This document shows, in pieces, positions 12,998 through 13,389 of a stretch of DNA of 13,389 nucleotides. Position 1 is the first letter of the stretch, and every line of letters starts with the position of its first letter. Position numbers and translations under genes: made by a program. The notes under the pieces are model-generated. The model had not been told where the DNA came from. It was given only the letters and a program-made list of their open reading frames with translations, and ran no database searches. Source of the stretch: an uncultured Clostridia bacterium (GTDB lineage Bacteria; Bacillota; Clostridia; Christensenellales; UBA1242); NCBI GenBank assembly GCA_905236445.1, contig CAJOPQ010000035.1, forward strand, positions 1-13,389. Reading direction: 5' to 3'.

Positions 12998-13237
12998 ATG
13001 GCAGAATTAGAAACAAAAAAGACAACTGTTAAGAAATCTTCTAAGACAGTTGAAGAAAAGAAAATAAGAGTTACTCTTATTAAGAGTACAATCGGTTATA
13101 ACAAAGACCAAGCTAGAACTGCAAAGGCTCTAGGTCTTGGCAAAATTAATTCATCAAACGAACTTCCAGATAATGATGCTATTAGAGGCATGATTTTCAA
13201 AATTAAGCATTTAGTTCGTGTTGAGAATATAGATTAG
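12998..13237 (+). CDS. rpmD: 50S ribosomal protein L30 with N-terminal extension
   Basis: L30 is a small 50S protein, usually about 60 aa. The core starts at about residue 22 with KIRVTLIKSTIGYNKDQARTA split over the KIRVTLIKS and IGYNKDQ motifs, and includes ALGLGKINSS and the terminal IKHLVRVENID. The first 21 residues form a lysine- and threonine-rich extension (MAELETKKTTVKKSSKTVEE). The ATG at 12998 follows AAAGGAG (12984-12990) at 7 bases and no ATG occurs near the core, so the extension is probably made. The TAG stop is fused to AGGAGG for rplO. Confidence 0.96.
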   Translation: MAELETKKTTVKKSSKTVEEKKIRVTLIKSTIGYNKDQARTAKALGLGKINSSNELPDNDAIRGMIFKIKHLVRVENID

Positions 13238-13248
13238 GAGGTTGCTTT

Positions 13249-13389
13249 ATGAAGTTACATCAATTAGCTCCTGCACCTAACTCAACTTTCGAGAGTAAGA
13301 GAGTTGGTAGAGGTATCGGTTCTGGACTAGGTAAAACAGCTGGCAGAGGTACCAAAGGTCAAAATTCAAGAAGTGGTGGAGGTGTTAGA
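13249..13389 (+). CDS. rplO: 50S ribosomal protein L15, N-terminal part
   Basis: The gene is cut by the window end; 47 codons are visible. L15 is a late 50S assembly protein. The visible N-terminus has MKLHQLAPAPNSTFESKRVG and the glycine-rich GRGIGSGLGKTAGRGTKGQ (residues 20-38), both diagnostic of L15. AGGAGG (13236-13241), fused to the rpmD stop TAG, is 7 bases before the ATG. In most bacteria secY follows, which would lie outside the window. Confidence 0.97.
   Translation, partial: MKLHQLAPAPNSTFESKRVGRGIGSGLGKTAGRGTKGQNSRSGGGVR

Noticed and set aside
1..13389. CRISPR arrays, insertion sequences, phage genes, tRNA or rRNA genes.
   Set aside because: No regularly spaced repeats, transposase-like ORFs, terminal inverted repeats, or cloverleaf and rRNA signatures were seen.

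Overview
The window is a low-GC, single-strand-oriented stretch typical of a Bacillota (Firmicutes) chromosome, most likely a clostridial lineage. The basis is the AT-rich sequence, strong AGGAGG-type ribosome binding sites before almost every gene, AGA-dominated arginine codons, a zinc-type S14, a zinc-ribbon L24, and the comEC-holA pair. Genetic code 11 fits: every ORF is intact with TGA as a stop. Genus or species cannot be named from this sequence.

Layout: (1) 1-1959, the 3' part of comEC (DNA-uptake channel), followed closely by holA (DNA polymerase III delta, 1978-2943). (2) 2944-3207, an intrinsic terminator, a good sigma-A-type promoter and a 5' leader with an AU-rich hairpin. (3) 3208-3921, two unrecognised small genes (168 and 66 aa) forming a separate unit that ends in its own terminator at 3921-3949. 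(4) 3950-4373, no gene: two promoters in series (one a perfect TTGACA-17-TATAAT) and a long leader RNA with good evidence of folding and of alternative base pairing. (5) 4374-13389, the S10-spc ribosomal protein operon in canonical order: rpsJ, rplC, rplD, rplW, rplB, rpsS, rplV, rpsC, rplP, rpmC, rpsQ, rplN, rplX, rplE, rpsZ (rpsN), rpsH, rplF, rplR, rpsE, rpmD and the start of rplO, which is cut by the window end.

The ribosomal genes are packed with gaps of 24 bases or less, or 1-base stop/start overlaps, and no internal terminator is visible, so they are probably one transcript made from the promoters near 3961 and 4089. All seven TAG stops in the operon are fused to the next Shine-Dalgarno (TAGGAG), which suggests termination-reinitiation coupling.

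Most of the window is ordinary. The parts worth a second look are the S10 leader RNA (4124-4267, with a further hairpin at 4275-4299), the orphan gene pair at 3208-3921 with its 5' hairpin, the degenerate C-terminal domain of ComEC, and lysine-rich extensions on L24, L30, S5 and L22.
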